A program made the position numbers and the translations under genes. The notes beneath the pieces are model-generated. The model was not told the DNA's origin, searched no databases, and saw only the letters and a program-made list of their open reading frames with translations. From contig NZ_JAILYM010000003.1 of assembly GCF_020179425.1 (NCBI RefSeq), positions 186,001 to 250,000 on the forward strand: a stretch of DNA of 64,000 nt, read 5' to 3'. The DNA comes from Novosphingobium percolationis (GTDB lineage Bacteria; Pseudomonadota; Alphaproteobacteria; Sphingomonadales; Sphingomonadaceae). Positions 1 through 7,997 of this stretch are shown here, in pieces (the stretch's first letter is position 1; each line of letters begins with the position of its first letter).

Positions 1-76
1 GCTTCATCCGCTAAACACCGCGCGAAAGCGGGTGTCCTGCCCGCCGCCCATCCGCCAGAACACCGAAAGCAGCGCC

Positions 77-844
77 TTGGCCCTGAGACCGACTCCCCCG
101 CAATCCCGTGCCAACCCGATTGCCGCGCGCGATGCCGCGCAGCAGGACGGCTTCCTGCGCGAAGTCGACGACGCGCTGCGCGAGGATGAAGTGTTCGGCG
201 CTCTGCGCAAGTACGGTCGTCCGGTCGGCGCGGCGGTGATCGCGGGGCTGCTGGGCCTCGCCGGGTATCTCTGGTACGAAAACCACGCGAAATCTGTCGC
301 GGGCGAGCAGGGTGAAGCCTTCACCAAGGCACTCGATCAGGTTGAGGGCGGCAACCTCAAGGCCGGTGACGCCGCGCTGGCGCCGATCGCCAAGGATTCC
401 GGGCCAGGCTATCGCGCCGCCGCGCAGGCGATGGAAGCTGCCATCGCCGCGCAGCAGGGCAAGAGTGCCGATGCGGCCAAGCTGTTCAGCGCCATCGCAG
501 CCGACAAGGACGCACCGCAAGCCTATCGCGACCTTGCCACCGTGCGGGAAGTTGCGCTGCGCTTCGACCAGATGACGCCGCAGCAGGTGATCGACCGGCT
601 GAAGCCGCTGGCCGTGCCGGGCAACGCCTGGTTCGGCAACGCGGGCGAGCTGGTCGGCGCGGCCTACCTGAAGCAGGGCGACAAGCCTCAGGCCGGCGCG
701 CTGTTCGCCAGCATCGCCAAGGATAAGACCGTGCCGGAATCGCTGCGCCGTCGCGTGCGCCAGCTGGCCGGGCAATTGGGCGTCGATGCCGTGGAAGATC
801 CGCAGGAGGCGATTGTCAAGGTCGCCCCGGCAACCGCAGAATGA
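77..844 (+). CDS. membrane-anchored TPR-like protein (YfgM-type)
   Basis: Resembles the YfgM/DUF2133-like tetratricopeptide proteins that sit beside bamB and act as periplasmic partners of membrane protein assembly. Seen: a cytoplasmic stretch with the typical segment FLREVDDALRED near residues 26-37, one membrane helix (about 48-66), then an alanine-rich helical periplasmic region. I chose the TTG at 77 because the conserved N-terminus LALRPTPPQ begins there; an in-frame ATG at 32 would add 15 poorly conserved residues. It is followed 55 bases later by bamB, with which it probably forms an operon. The window begins just upstream, so the promoter is not visible. Confidence 0.75.
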   Translation: MALRPTPPQSRANPIAARDAAQQDGFLREVDDALREDEVFGALRKYGRPVGAAVIAGLLGLAGYLWYENHAKSVAGEQGEAFTKALDQVEGGNLKAGDAALAPIAKDSGPGYRAAAQAMEAAIAAQQGKSADAAKLFSAIAADKDAPQAYRDLATVREVALRFDQMTPQQVIDRLKPLAVPGNAWFGNAGELVGAAYLKQGDKPQAGALFASIAKDKTVPESLRRRVRQLAGQLGVDAVEDPQEAIVKVAPATAE

Positions 845-899
845 TCGGCCCGGCAACGGTGCCCAGCGCGCCCGGCGCAGCATGACGAGGATGCAAGAC

Positions 900-2234
900 A
901 TGAATGGCAACCGCTTTCCCCGCCATGCCGCGCTGATCGGCGCCGCTGCCCTGGCGATTGCGCTCGGCGGCTGTGCCGGCAAGGGCAAGGTCAAGACGAC
1001 CCCGACGATGGGTGAGCGCGTTCCCGTGCTCTCGCGGATCGAGGCCGGAACCAAGGTCGACACCGCGATCGGGTCGATGGACGTGGTCCTGCCGCCCGCC
1101 GAAGCCAACGCCGACTGGGCGCAGGCCGCAGGCTCCGCCGCCAAGGCGACTGGCCACCTCGCCATCGGCGATGCGCCGCGCAAGGTCTGGGCCGCCAGCG
1201 TTCCCGGCTCGTCCAAGAAGGAACGCCTCGCCGCCTCGCCCGTGATCGGCGGTGGCAAGCTGTTCGTGATGGATACGATGGGCGCGGTCCACGCGCTCGA
1301 CGCCGCGACCGGGCGCGAAGTGTGGAAGGCGAGCTTCCGCATGGCCGAGAACAACGGTTCTGTGTTCGGTGGCGGCGCAGCCTATGACGACGGCGCGGTC
1401 TATGTCACCACCGGGCTGGGCGAAGTGGGGCGGCTTGATGCCGCGACCGGCGCTGTGAAGTGGCGCGTCAAGCCCGCCGGGCCCCTGCGAGGCGCGCCGA
1501 CGATCGCCTTCGGGTCGGTCTATGCGATGACGCAGGACAACCAGATCATCGCGCTCAATGCCGACGACGGCGTGCAGCAGTGGAACAAGTCCGGCTCGGT
1601 CGCGCTTTCGGGCGTATTCGGCGTGGCGGCGCCCGCCGCCGGGCAGGGCACCATCGTTGCGGGCTACAGCTCGGGTGAACTGGTCGCCTATCGCTACGAG
1701 AACGGGCGCGAGCTGTGGTCCGATGCGCTGGCGCGCACCTCGATCGCGACCTCTGTCTCGACCCTGACCGACATTGATGCCGATCCGATCATCGAGAACG
1801 GTCGTGTCTACGCGCTGGGGCAGGGCGGGCGCATGGCTGCTTATGAACTGGTCACTGGCCAGCGCATCTGGGAACTCAACCTCGCGGGCATTTCCACCCC
1901 GGCGGTGGCTGGCGACTGGATCTTCACGCTGACCGACGAGGCGAAGCTGCTGTGCATCGCCAAGGCCAGCGGCAAGGTGCGCTGGATGACGCAGCTCCAG
2001 CACTATCGCAGCGAAAAGAAGAAGAAGGACCCGATCTTCTGGACCGGGCCGGTGCTGGCGGGCAACCGCCTGTGGATCGCCAATTCGCGCGGGGAAGTCG
2101 ATACGGTGTCGGTGACCGACGGCGCGGTGAGCCGGTTCGGCGAGGTCGGCTCCAGCGTCTCGCTGGCGCCGGTCGTCGCTGGGCAGACGCTCTATGTGCT
2201 GGACGACAGCGGCCGCATTACCGCTTTCCGCTGA
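900..2234 (+). CDS. bamB: outer membrane protein assembly factor BamB
   Basis: Lipoprotein subunit of the BAM complex that folds beta-barrel proteins into the outer membrane. Seen: signal peptide ending in the lipobox LGGC with Cys25, followed by repeated PQQ-like beta-propeller blades (ALDAATGREVW, RLDAATGAVKW, ALNADDGVQQW, AYELVTGQRIWE). About 444 residues. The ATG at 900 is preceded by GAGGA about ten bases upstream; ATGs at 882 and 891 are alternatives. In many alphaproteobacteria the GTPase gene der follows bamB, but here the next gene is a membrane methyltransferase-like gene. Confidence 0.9.
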   Translation: MNGNRFPRHAALIGAAALAIALGGCAGKGKVKTTPTMGERVPVLSRIEAGTKVDTAIGSMDVVLPPAEANADWAQAAGSAAKATGHLAIGDAPRKVWAASVPGSSKKERLAASPVIGGGKLFVMDTMGAVHALDAATGREVWKASFRMAENNGSVFGGGAAYDDGAVYVTTGLGEVGRLDAATGAVKWRVKPAGPLRGAPTIAFGSVYAMTQDNQIIALNADDGVQQWNKSGSVALSGVFGVAAPAAGQGTIVAGYSSGELVAYRYENGRELWSDALARTSIATSVSTLTDIDADPIIENGRVYALGQGGRMAAYELVTGQRIWELNLAGISTPAVAGDWIFTLTDEAKLLCIAKASGKVRWMTQLQHYRSEKKKKDPIFWTGPVLAGNRLWIANSRGEVDTVSVTDGAVSRFGEVGSSVSLAPVVAGQTLYVLDDSGRITAFR

Positions 2235-2269
2235 GCCTTCATTGTTTGCTCACGCTCCTGCGCTAGTCG

Positions 2270-3619
2270 ATGCGCATGAGCGTTGAGCAACCCGTTCCTG
2301 CGCGCCTCCCGGCCAGCGATGTCTCGGCAGGCGTCGGCCTGTCCGGCGTCGTCGGACTGCTCGTGTGGCTGATGATCTGCCGCAACTGGCCCGCGATCAC
2401 CGATGCCTTCGGACTGCCCGGCCCGCGCCAGCGGCTCGACGGCGCGAGCGCGGCGCTGGCGGCGCTGCTGTTCTCGGGCACGCCGATGGTGCTTTGGTCG
2501 CTGCTGGTGGACAAGGTCCAATTGCGCCCCTCGACCGGCATCGACTGGAACAACCCGCGCCCGTTGCGCGATGTCGTCACGATCTCAATCACCAAGATCG
2601 CCGGGCTCTGGACCACCTGGGGCCTGATCGCGGTGCTCTATTGCCTCGGCCGCTGGTACTGGCGCGGGGCCTACCTGTTCGCCATGAACATCCTCGGCGT
2701 GGCCGCGCCGCTGATGGTGCTGCTGTCGATCCCCTATGTGCTCTGGCTCGATCGGGTGCTGGTCAACCCGCGCGATGGTGCCTGGCACTTTGGCGCGATG
2801 CTGATCGGGCGCGAACCGTACAGCCGCGCGGAAGTCGCGCACCACTTGCGCGGCTGGGCGGTGAAGGGCTTCTTCTGCGCCTTCATGATCTCGATCCTGC
2901 CCGCAGGCTTCATGGGCGTGGTCGCGTTCGATTGGAATGCGGCCTGGCATATGGGCCCGGTGGCGCTGACCAACGTGATGGTTGAGACGATGTTCATGAT
3001 CGACGTACAGATCGCGATGGTCGGCTATCTCGTCACGATGAAGCCGCTCGATGCGCAGATCCGCACGGCCAACCCCTACTTGGGCGGCTGGGTGGCGGCG
3101 CTGATGTGCTATCCGCCGTTCATCCTGATGGGCGGGGGCGACGTGCTGGATTATCGCCCGAACACGGCCGAATGGAACTACTGGCTGGCAGGGCACGATA
3201 CCTTGCTGTGGATCTGGGGTGCGGCGCTGGTGGTGCTGACCGCAATCTATGCCTGGGCGACGGTGGCGTTCGGGCTGCGCTTTTCCAACCTCACCTATCG
3301 TGGCGTGTTGACCAACGGACCTTACGCCTTCACCCGACACCCGGCCTATCTCGCCAAGAACAGCTTCTGGTGGCTGGCTTCGATGCCCTACCTCGCCACC
3401 AGTGGTTCGCTGGTCGACGTGATCCGCAACACGGTGACGCTGGGGCTGGTGAGCGCCGTCTACTTCTGGCGCGCGAAGACCGAGGAAAGGCACCTGCTGG
3501 CCGAGGATGCGAAGTACCGCGACTACTACGCGTGGATGGCGCAGCACGGGCTGATCACCGCGCCGCTGACCAAGCTGTGGCGCCGGCTGACCGCGCGGCG
3601 GCAGGAACTACAGCTCTAG
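2270..3619 (+). CDS. polytopic membrane protein with ICMT/DUF1295-like C-terminus
   Basis: The C-terminal third has the isoprenylcysteine carboxyl methyltransferase / ERG-type reductase signature: a FTRHPAYLAKN motif near residue 360 and TEERHLL near residue 405, followed by a KYRDYY motif. This fold binds S-adenosylmethionine or NADPH, depending on the subfamily. The protein is 449 residues, much longer than simple bacterial ICMT proteins (about 150-220), because six to eight extra hydrophobic helices precede the domain. Substrate unknown. Its TAG stop lies in a TCTAGA sequence shared with the stop of the convergent gene (4-base overlap). ATG at 2276 is an alternative start. Confidence 0.6.
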   Translation: MRMSVEQPVPARLPASDVSAGVGLSGVVGLLVWLMICRNWPAITDAFGLPGPRQRLDGASAALAALLFSGTPMVLWSLLVDKVQLRPSTGIDWNNPRPLRDVVTISITKIAGLWTTWGLIAVLYCLGRWYWRGAYLFAMNILGVAAPLMVLLSIPYVLWLDRVLVNPRDGAWHFGAMLIGREPYSRAEVAHHLRGWAVKGFFCAFMISILPAGFMGVVAFDWNAAWHMGPVALTNVMVETMFMIDVQIAMVGYLVTMKPLDAQIRTANPYLGGWVAALMCYPPFILMGGGDVLDYRPNTAEWNYWLAGHDTLLWIWGAALVVLTAIYAWATVAFGLRFSNLTYRGVLTNGPYAFTRHPAYLAKNSFWWLASMPYLATSGSLVDVIRNTVTLGLVSAVYFWRAKTEERHLLAEDAKYRDYYAWMAQHGLITAPLTKLWRRLTARRQELQL

Positions 3620-3915
3620 AGGACTTCGCCCTCGTCGGTTTCGAAGCAGCGGATCTGACGATCGTAAAGGCCGAGATCGGCCCGCTCGGCCACCCAGGCG
3701 GCCATGTGCGGTGCCTTGAAATGTGTGGCCAGAGCGGCGCGATCGCGCCACTTCTCGCTGATGTGGATCAGCCCCGGCTCCAGAATGTCCTGCGCATAGG
3801 CATAGGCGATGCAGCCGTCTTCGGCTCGCGTCGCCCGCACCACCCGTTCCATCGCAGGGACGATCGCGGCGATATTTTCCACCGGAACCCGAACCGTTCC
3901 CATCACGATAATCAT
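3616..3915 (-). CDS. antibiotic biosynthesis monooxygenase (ABM/YgiN-like) protein
   Basis: A 99-residue single-domain ABM protein, a dimeric alpha-beta barrel family that includes YgiN quinol monooxygenase and many proteins of unknown substrate. Seen: the opening strand MIIVMGTVRV, the segment DGCIAYAYAQD, then HISEKWRDRAALATHFKAPH, which matches the family's typical EKWxDxxALxxHxxxPH core. Start at 3915 chosen because the conserved strand begins there; the frame stays open 20 codons further upstream but would run into the end of gshA. It lies 14 bases after gshA on the same strand and is probably cotranscribed with it. Confidence 0.75.
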   Translation of the reverse strand: MIIVMGTVRVPVENIAAIVPAMERVVRATRAEDGCIAYAYAQDILEPGLIHISEKWRDRAALATHFKAPHMAAWVAERADLGLYDRQIRCFETDEGEVL

Positions 3916-3929
3916 CGCGCCACTCCGGC

Positions 3930-5303
3930 TCAGAAGCTCTTGGCTTCGTAGATCTTTGACAGATCGCCGCCCCATTCGCCGTGGTACAGGTCAAGCAGGC
4001 GCTGCGCCGGAACCTTGCCTGTTGCGACGATCTCGTCGAGCGGCAGCAGGTAGCCGGTCTCGTTGTCGCCCGCATCGTTGAGCCGCGCGCGGGCTGCAAG
4101 GCCGCCGCGCGCGATGGCCAGCACTTCGGCCGCGACATCGCGCAAGGTGCCGCCACCGGGCAGCGGCGCATCGAGGCCAAGCCTGGGCACTTCGGCGCGC
4201 AGGCGCTCGCGCCCGTCCATGTCCCAGCCCTTGACCAGATCCCACGCGGCATCGAGCGCGCCCTGGTCATAGAGTAGGCCGACCCACAGCGCGGGCAGCG
4301 CGCAGATCCGGCTCCACGGGCCGCCATCCGCGCCCCGCATTTCGAGGAAGGACTTCAGCCGCACTTCGGGAAAGGCGGTGGAAAGATGGTCGATCCAGTC
4401 CGATTCCAGCGGCTTTTCGCCGGGAAGCGCGGGCAGCCTGCCGTCCAGGAAGTCGCGGAACGACTGGCCCGAGGCGTCGATGTACTTGCCGTCTCGGAAA
4501 ACGAAGTACATCGGTACGTCGAGCATGTAGTCGACATAGCGTTCGTAGCCGAAGCCGTCTTCGAACACGAAGTCGAGCATCCCGGTGCGTGCGGGGTCGG
4601 TGTCTGTCCAGATGTGGCTGCGATAGGACAGGAAGCCGTTGGGCTTGCCTTCCAGGAACGGCGAATTGGCGAAGAGGGCGGTGGCCAGCGGCTGCAGGGC
4701 CAGGCTGGTGCGGAATTTCTTCACCATGTCGGCCTCGCTCGCGTAGTCGAGGTTGACCTGGATGGTGCAGGTGCGCAGCATCATGTCGAGGCCCATCGTG
4801 CCCACGCGCGGCATGTGCCGCAGCATGATCTCGTAGCGGCCCTTGGGCATGATCGGCAATTCGGCGCGGGTCTTGTCGGCCCAAAGGCCCAAGCCGAGAT
4901 AGCCAAGGCCCAGCTTGTCGCCGATGGTCTTCACCTGTGCGAGGTGACGCCCGGTTTCGGCGCAGGTCTGGTGCAGGTTTTCGAGCGGTGCGCCCGACAG
5001 TTCGAGCTGCCCTGCCGGTTCGAGGCTGACGGCGCCATCGGGCCCACTCATGGCGATGACGTTGCCGCCCTCCATGACCGGCTCCCAGCCGTATTCGGTC
5101 AGCGCCATCAGCAGGTCGCGGATACCACCCGGTTCGCCATAGGAAGGCGCCCGGTGATCGGCCGTGCGATACACGAACTTCTCGTGCTCGGTGCCGATGC
5201 GCCAGCGCTCGCGTGGCTTTTCGCCCTTGGCCATGGGGGCCACGAGCTGGTCGCGGCTTTCGATCAGGGGTTCGTTGCTATCTGAAACTTGCCGGGTGCT
5301 CAT
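3930..5303 (-). CDS. gshA: glutamate-cysteine ligase (plant/alphaproteobacterial type)
   Basis: First step of glutathione synthesis: ATP-dependent joining of glutamate and cysteine. The 457 residues match the class found in alphaproteobacteria and plants. Family landmarks: RWRIGTEHEKF near residue 35 (substrate/metal-binding Glu), EPAGQLELSGAPL near 95, LGLGLWADKT, MPRVGTMGLDMM and TCTIQVNLDY near residue 180. Upstream, on the same strand, the rsmE stop is 51 bases away. Cytoplasmic enzyme of redox defence. Confidence 0.92.
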   Translation of the reverse strand: MSTRQVSDSNEPLIESRDQLVAPMAKGEKPRERWRIGTEHEKFVYRTADHRAPSYGEPGGIRDLLMALTEYGWEPVMEGGNVIAMSGPDGAVSLEPAGQLELSGAPLENLHQTCAETGRHLAQVKTIGDKLGLGYLGLGLWADKTRAELPIMPKGRYEIMLRHMPRVGTMGLDMMLRTCTIQVNLDYASEADMVKKFRTSLALQPLATALFANSPFLEGKPNGFLSYRSHIWTDTDPARTGMLDFVFEDGFGYERYVDYMLDVPMYFVFRDGKYIDASGQSFRDFLDGRLPALPGEKPLESDWIDHLSTAFPEVRLKSFLEMRGADGGPWSRICALPALWVGLLYDQGALDAAWDLVKGWDMDGRERLRAEVPRLGLDAPLPGGGTLRDVAAEVLAIARGGLAARARLNDAGDNETGYLLPLDEIVATGKVPAQRLLDLYHGEWGGDLSKIYEAKSF

Positions 5304-5354
5304 GCGCGCTCAAGTAATGTGCCAAGGGGCAATGCGCCAGTGGCAATCGGCGGC

Positions 5355-6110
5355 TCAGCCCGTGGCGGACCAATCGCCCCTTGTTCCCATCCACAGCGCC
5401 GTGGCGGCGATGGCGGCGGTTTCGCCGCGCAGGATGCGCGGGCCCAGCGTGATCGCCCGGGCCGCCGGATGCGCGCGGATCGCGGCGCGCTCGGCATCGT
5501 CGAAGCCGCCTTCGGGGCCTACCAGCAGCGCCGCCGGGCCGGAATGCGCGGCAAAGGCGGCGGCGGCAGGCGCGCCGCCGTTTTCGTCGGCGAAGAACAG
5601 CGCGCGCCCTTCGGGCCAGTCGCGCAGGAGCGCGTCGAGCTTTACCGGTTCGGCCAGTGCGGGCAGCGCGGTGCGGGCGCATTGTTCCGCCGCTTCGGTG
5701 ACGATCGCGCGCGCGCGCTCGGGATTGAGCTTGTCCGCCACGCAGCGCCGGGTCAGCACCGGGCGAACCTCGCAAACGCCCAGTTCCGTTGCCTTTTCCA
5801 GCACCAGGTCGAAGCGGTCCTTCTTCAGCAGCGCCGGGCAGAGCCAGAAATCGGGCACCGATTCGCGCGGGCGCAGCAGCGTTTCGACCGACAGCACCAC
5901 GTCGCGCTTGCCGCTTTGCGCAACGCGCGCGTACCATTCGCCGGTCGCATCGTCGCACAGGATCACCGCATCGCCTGTGGCCACCCGCATGACCTTGCCC
6001 AGATAATGCGACTGTCCGCCATCCAGCGCGACGGCAGCGCCTTCGGACAAGGGGCCGGGCACGAATAGGCGGGGCGCGGACTTGGGCGGCCAAGCGGGAG
6101 TAGCGGGCAT
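5355..6110 (-). CDS. rsmE: 16S rRNA (uracil(1498)-N(3))-methyltransferase RsmE
   Basis: SPOUT-class methyltransferase that modifies U1498 in the decoding region of 16S rRNA. 251 residues. Seen: an N-terminal PUA-like part (RLFVPGPLSEG, HYLGKVMRV), then the SPOUT knot motifs LLVGPEGGF near 200 and ITLGPRILRGETA near 225. The start at 6110 (ATG, protein MPATPAWPP) is where conservation begins; the frame remains open far upstream, across the antisense of ubiA, but that is not real coding. Divergent from ubiA (36 bases between starts), so the two share a short regulatory region. Confidence 0.9.
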   Translation of the reverse strand: MPATPAWPPKSAPRLFVPGPLSEGAAVALDGGQSHYLGKVMRVATGDAVILCDDATGEWYARVAQSGKRDVVLSVETLLRPRESVPDFWLCPALLKKDRFDLVLEKATELGVCEVRPVLTRRCVADKLNPERARAIVTEAAEQCARTALPALAEPVKLDALLRDWPEGRALFFADENGGAPAAAAFAAHSGPAALLVGPEGGFDDAERAAIRAHPAARAITLGPRILRGETAAIAATALWMGTRGDWSATG

Positions 6111-6146
6111 GGCCGCAGGCTCTAGCCGATCGCGCGGGGCAGGGCT

Positions 6147-7085
6147 ATGCCGCTCGCCATGACCGGCGCATCCGCACGTCCCGACATCGTCCCCGACAGC
6201 GAGCACAAGGGCCTCGTCGCGCGCCTGCCGCAACGGCTGCGGGATCTGGCCCAACTCGCGCGGTTCGATCGGCCGATCGGCTGGTGGCTGCTGTTCTGGC
6301 CTTGTCTGTGGGGCCTGTTCCTCGGCGGGGGAGCGGCCCGCTGGGGCATTGCGCTGTGGATGCTGCTGGGCGCGATCACGATGCGTGGCGCGGGCTGCGT
6401 CTATAACGACGTGGTCGATGCCGATCTCGACGCTCGCGTGGCGCGCACCGCCTCGCGGCCGGTGGCGAGCGGGCGCGTCTCGAAGAAGCAGGCGTGGATC
6501 TGGCTGCTCTCGCTCTGCGCCGTCGGCCTCGTGGTGCTGCTGCAACTGCGCTGGCAGGCGCAGGTGGTGGCGCTGGGCAGCCTCGGCCTCGTCGCGGCCT
6601 ATCCGTTCATGAAGCGCATCACCGGCTGGCCGCAGGCATGGCTCGGGCTGGTGTTCACCTGGGGCGCGCCGGTCGGGTGGGTCGAGGCGACCGGGTTCGA
6701 ACGCCTCGCGCCGCTGGGCCTGCTCTACGCCGGGTGCTGGGCCTGGTGCATGGCCTATGACACGATCTATGCGTTGCAGGACCGCGAGGACGACGCCCTG
6801 ATCGGTATCGGGTCTTCGGCGCTGTCGTTCGGGCGGCATGTGCGCGCCGGGGTGGGTGCGCTCTATGCCATGGCGGTGGCGTGCTGGGCGGGCGCGTTCT
6901 GGCTCTCGCGGCCCGACCCTTACGCGCTGCTGGCGCTGCTGCCGATGGCCGCGCATCTTGGCTGGCAGGTGTTGACGCTGAAGGAGGATGAAGCGGACCC
7001 GCTGGTCAAGTTCCGCTCCAACCGTTTCGCCGGCCTGCTGATGGCGCTGGCTTGCCTTGTCGTGGGCCTTGCGGCTCAGGCGTAG
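6147..7085 (+). CDS. ubiA: 4-hydroxybenzoate polyprenyltransferase
   Basis: Integral membrane prenyltransferase that attaches the isoprenoid tail to 4-hydroxybenzoate in ubiquinone biosynthesis. Seen: the first Asp-rich motif NDVVDADLD at residues 87-95 and the second, YDTIYALQDREDD, near 208-220, both Mg-diphosphate ligands, plus about eight hydrophobic helices. 312 residues, slightly longer than the E. coli enzyme (290). ATG at 6159 is an alternative start. The 3' end overlaps the convergent VOC gene by 10 bases. Confidence 0.92.
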   Translation: MPLAMTGASARPDIVPDSEHKGLVARLPQRLRDLAQLARFDRPIGWWLLFWPCLWGLFLGGGAARWGIALWMLLGAITMRGAGCVYNDVVDADLDARVARTASRPVASGRVSKKQAWIWLLSLCAVGLVVLLQLRWQAQVVALGSLGLVAAYPFMKRITGWPQAWLGLVFTWGAPVGWVEATGFERLAPLGLLYAGCWAWCMAYDTIYALQDREDDALIGIGSSALSFGRHVRAGVGALYAMAVACWAGAFWLSRPDPYALLALLPMAAHLGWQVLTLKEDEADPLVKFRSNRFAGLLMALACLVVGLAAQA

Positions 7086-7450
7086 CTGACCAGCTCGAAC
7101 TCGATCCCGTCCCAGTCGTAGAAATAGAAGCGCCGTCCGGGCACGTAGTCGGCATGGCTGAAAGGCACGAGGCCGTGCGCCTGCACGATCGCTTCCGCCG
7201 CATCGAGGTCGTCCACCACGATGCCGATGTGCTGGAGCGGCGTGCCCTTTTCGAAGCGGCCTTCCACCGGCTCCTTGGGGGTGTAGAGCGCGATGTAGTC
7301 GAATTCCGCGCCCAGATGGATGGTCCAGCCATCGTCGATCGCGGGGCCGCGCCAGCGTTCCTGCCACCCGGTCAGCTGGCCAAGGAACGCAGCGGTGCGG
7401 TCCGGATCGCTCACACGGATATTGACGTGTTCGAGGCGGGCTACGGGCAT
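7076..7450 (-). CDS. VOC (glyoxalase/dioxygenase-fold) protein, probable SoxR target
   Basis: A 124-residue vicinal-oxygen-chelate protein with two beta-alpha-beta-beta-beta halves: ARLEHVNIRVSDPDRTAAF at the start, LQHIGIVVDDLDAAEA in the middle, and the terminal FYFYDWDGIEFELV strand. Candidate metal ligands are His8, His73 and a late Glu. The substrate cannot be read from sequence. AAGGA lies about eight bases before the ATG. The gene is divergent from soxR and has a MerR-type promoter with a SoxR operator upstream, so it is probably induced by redox-cycling compounds. Its 3' end overlaps ubiA by 10 bases. Confidence 0.82.
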   Translation of the reverse strand: MPVARLEHVNIRVSDPDRTAAFLGQLTGWQERWRGPAIDDGWTIHLGAEFDYIALYTPKEPVEGRFEKGTPLQHIGIVVDDLDAAEAIVQAHGLVPFSHADYVPGRRFYFYDWDGIEFELVSYA

Positions 7451-7494
7451 TTCCTAATGTCCTTTCTCAAGTCTTGTTCGAATCGACACGCCCG

Positions 7495-7525
7495 TTTATG
7501 CAATCTCAAGCTGACTTGAGGTCAA
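7495..7525 (-). promoter_or_regulatory. SoxR-type promoter of the VOC gene (-35, 19-bp spacer, -10)
   Basis: Read on the minus strand: -35 TTGACC (7525-7520), a 19-base spacer, then -10 CATAAA (7500-7495). A spacer of 19-20 bases is the hallmark of promoters activated by MerR-family regulators, which untwist the DNA to bring the boxes into register. Transcription should start about 38 bases before the VOC start codon. The SoxR dyad lies in the spacer. Confidence 0.8.
7505..7520. promoter_or_regulatory. SoxR operator (CTCAAG-N4-CTTGAG)
   Basis: Perfect inverted repeat CTCAAG CTGA CTTGAG. Both half-sites and the 4-base spacing equal those of the enterobacterial soxS operator (CTCAAG TTAA CTTGAG). 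It lies between the divergent soxR and VOC genes and inside the spacer of the VOC promoter, where an activator of this family must bind. Confidence 0.85.
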
Positions 7526-7547
7526 GCTACTTGGGCAAGGACTCCGG

Positions 7548-7988
7548 GTGAATCGCAACGACCTGATCCCCATCGGCACACTGGCGCGGCGCACGGGCCT
7601 GGCGGTATCGGCGATCCGCTACTACGAGGAGCGCGGGCTGCTGCAATCTGTCCGAACGGGCGGCAACCAGCGCCGCTTCCTGCGGTCCGACATCCGCCGG
7701 TTGAGCTTCGTGCTGATCGCGCAGAAGCTGGGGCTGGGCCTTGCCGAGATCGAACAGGCGCTGGGCACGCTGCCGCAGGGGCGCACGCCCACCGTGCTCG
7801 ACTGGCAAAAAATCAGCCGCGCCTTGCGGGGTGAGATCGACCGGCGCATCCAATTGCTGACGCGCACCCGCAACAAGCTCGACGAATGCATCGGCTGCGG
7901 CTGCCTCAGCCTCGATCGCTGCGCGCTCTACAACAAGGAGGACCGCGCCGGGGCCGCCGGACCTGGGCCGCGCTTCGTGCTGGACTGA
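7548..7988 (+). CDS. soxR: redox-sensitive transcriptional activator SoxR
   Basis: MerR-family regulator with a [2Fe-2S] cluster; oxidation of the cluster by redox-active compounds switches on target promoters. Seen: winged-helix DNA-binding region IGTLARRTGLAVSAIRYYEERGLL (about 8-31), dimerisation helix to about residue 110, then the diagnostic cluster motif C-I-G-C-G-C-L-S-L-D-R-C near residues 111-122. 146 residues, usual length. GTG start with AAGGA six bases upstream. Divergent from the VOC gene with the operator between them; no soxS-like gene is nearby, as usual outside enterobacteria. Confidence 0.94.
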   Translation: MNRNDLIPIGTLARRTGLAVSAIRYYEERGLLQSVRTGGNQRRFLRSDIRRLSFVLIAQKLGLGLAEIEQALGTLPQGRTPTVLDWQKISRALRGEIDRRIQLLTRTRNKLDECIGCGCLSLDRCALYNKEDRAGAAGPGPRFVLD

Positions 7989-7997
7989 ATTAGGCTT

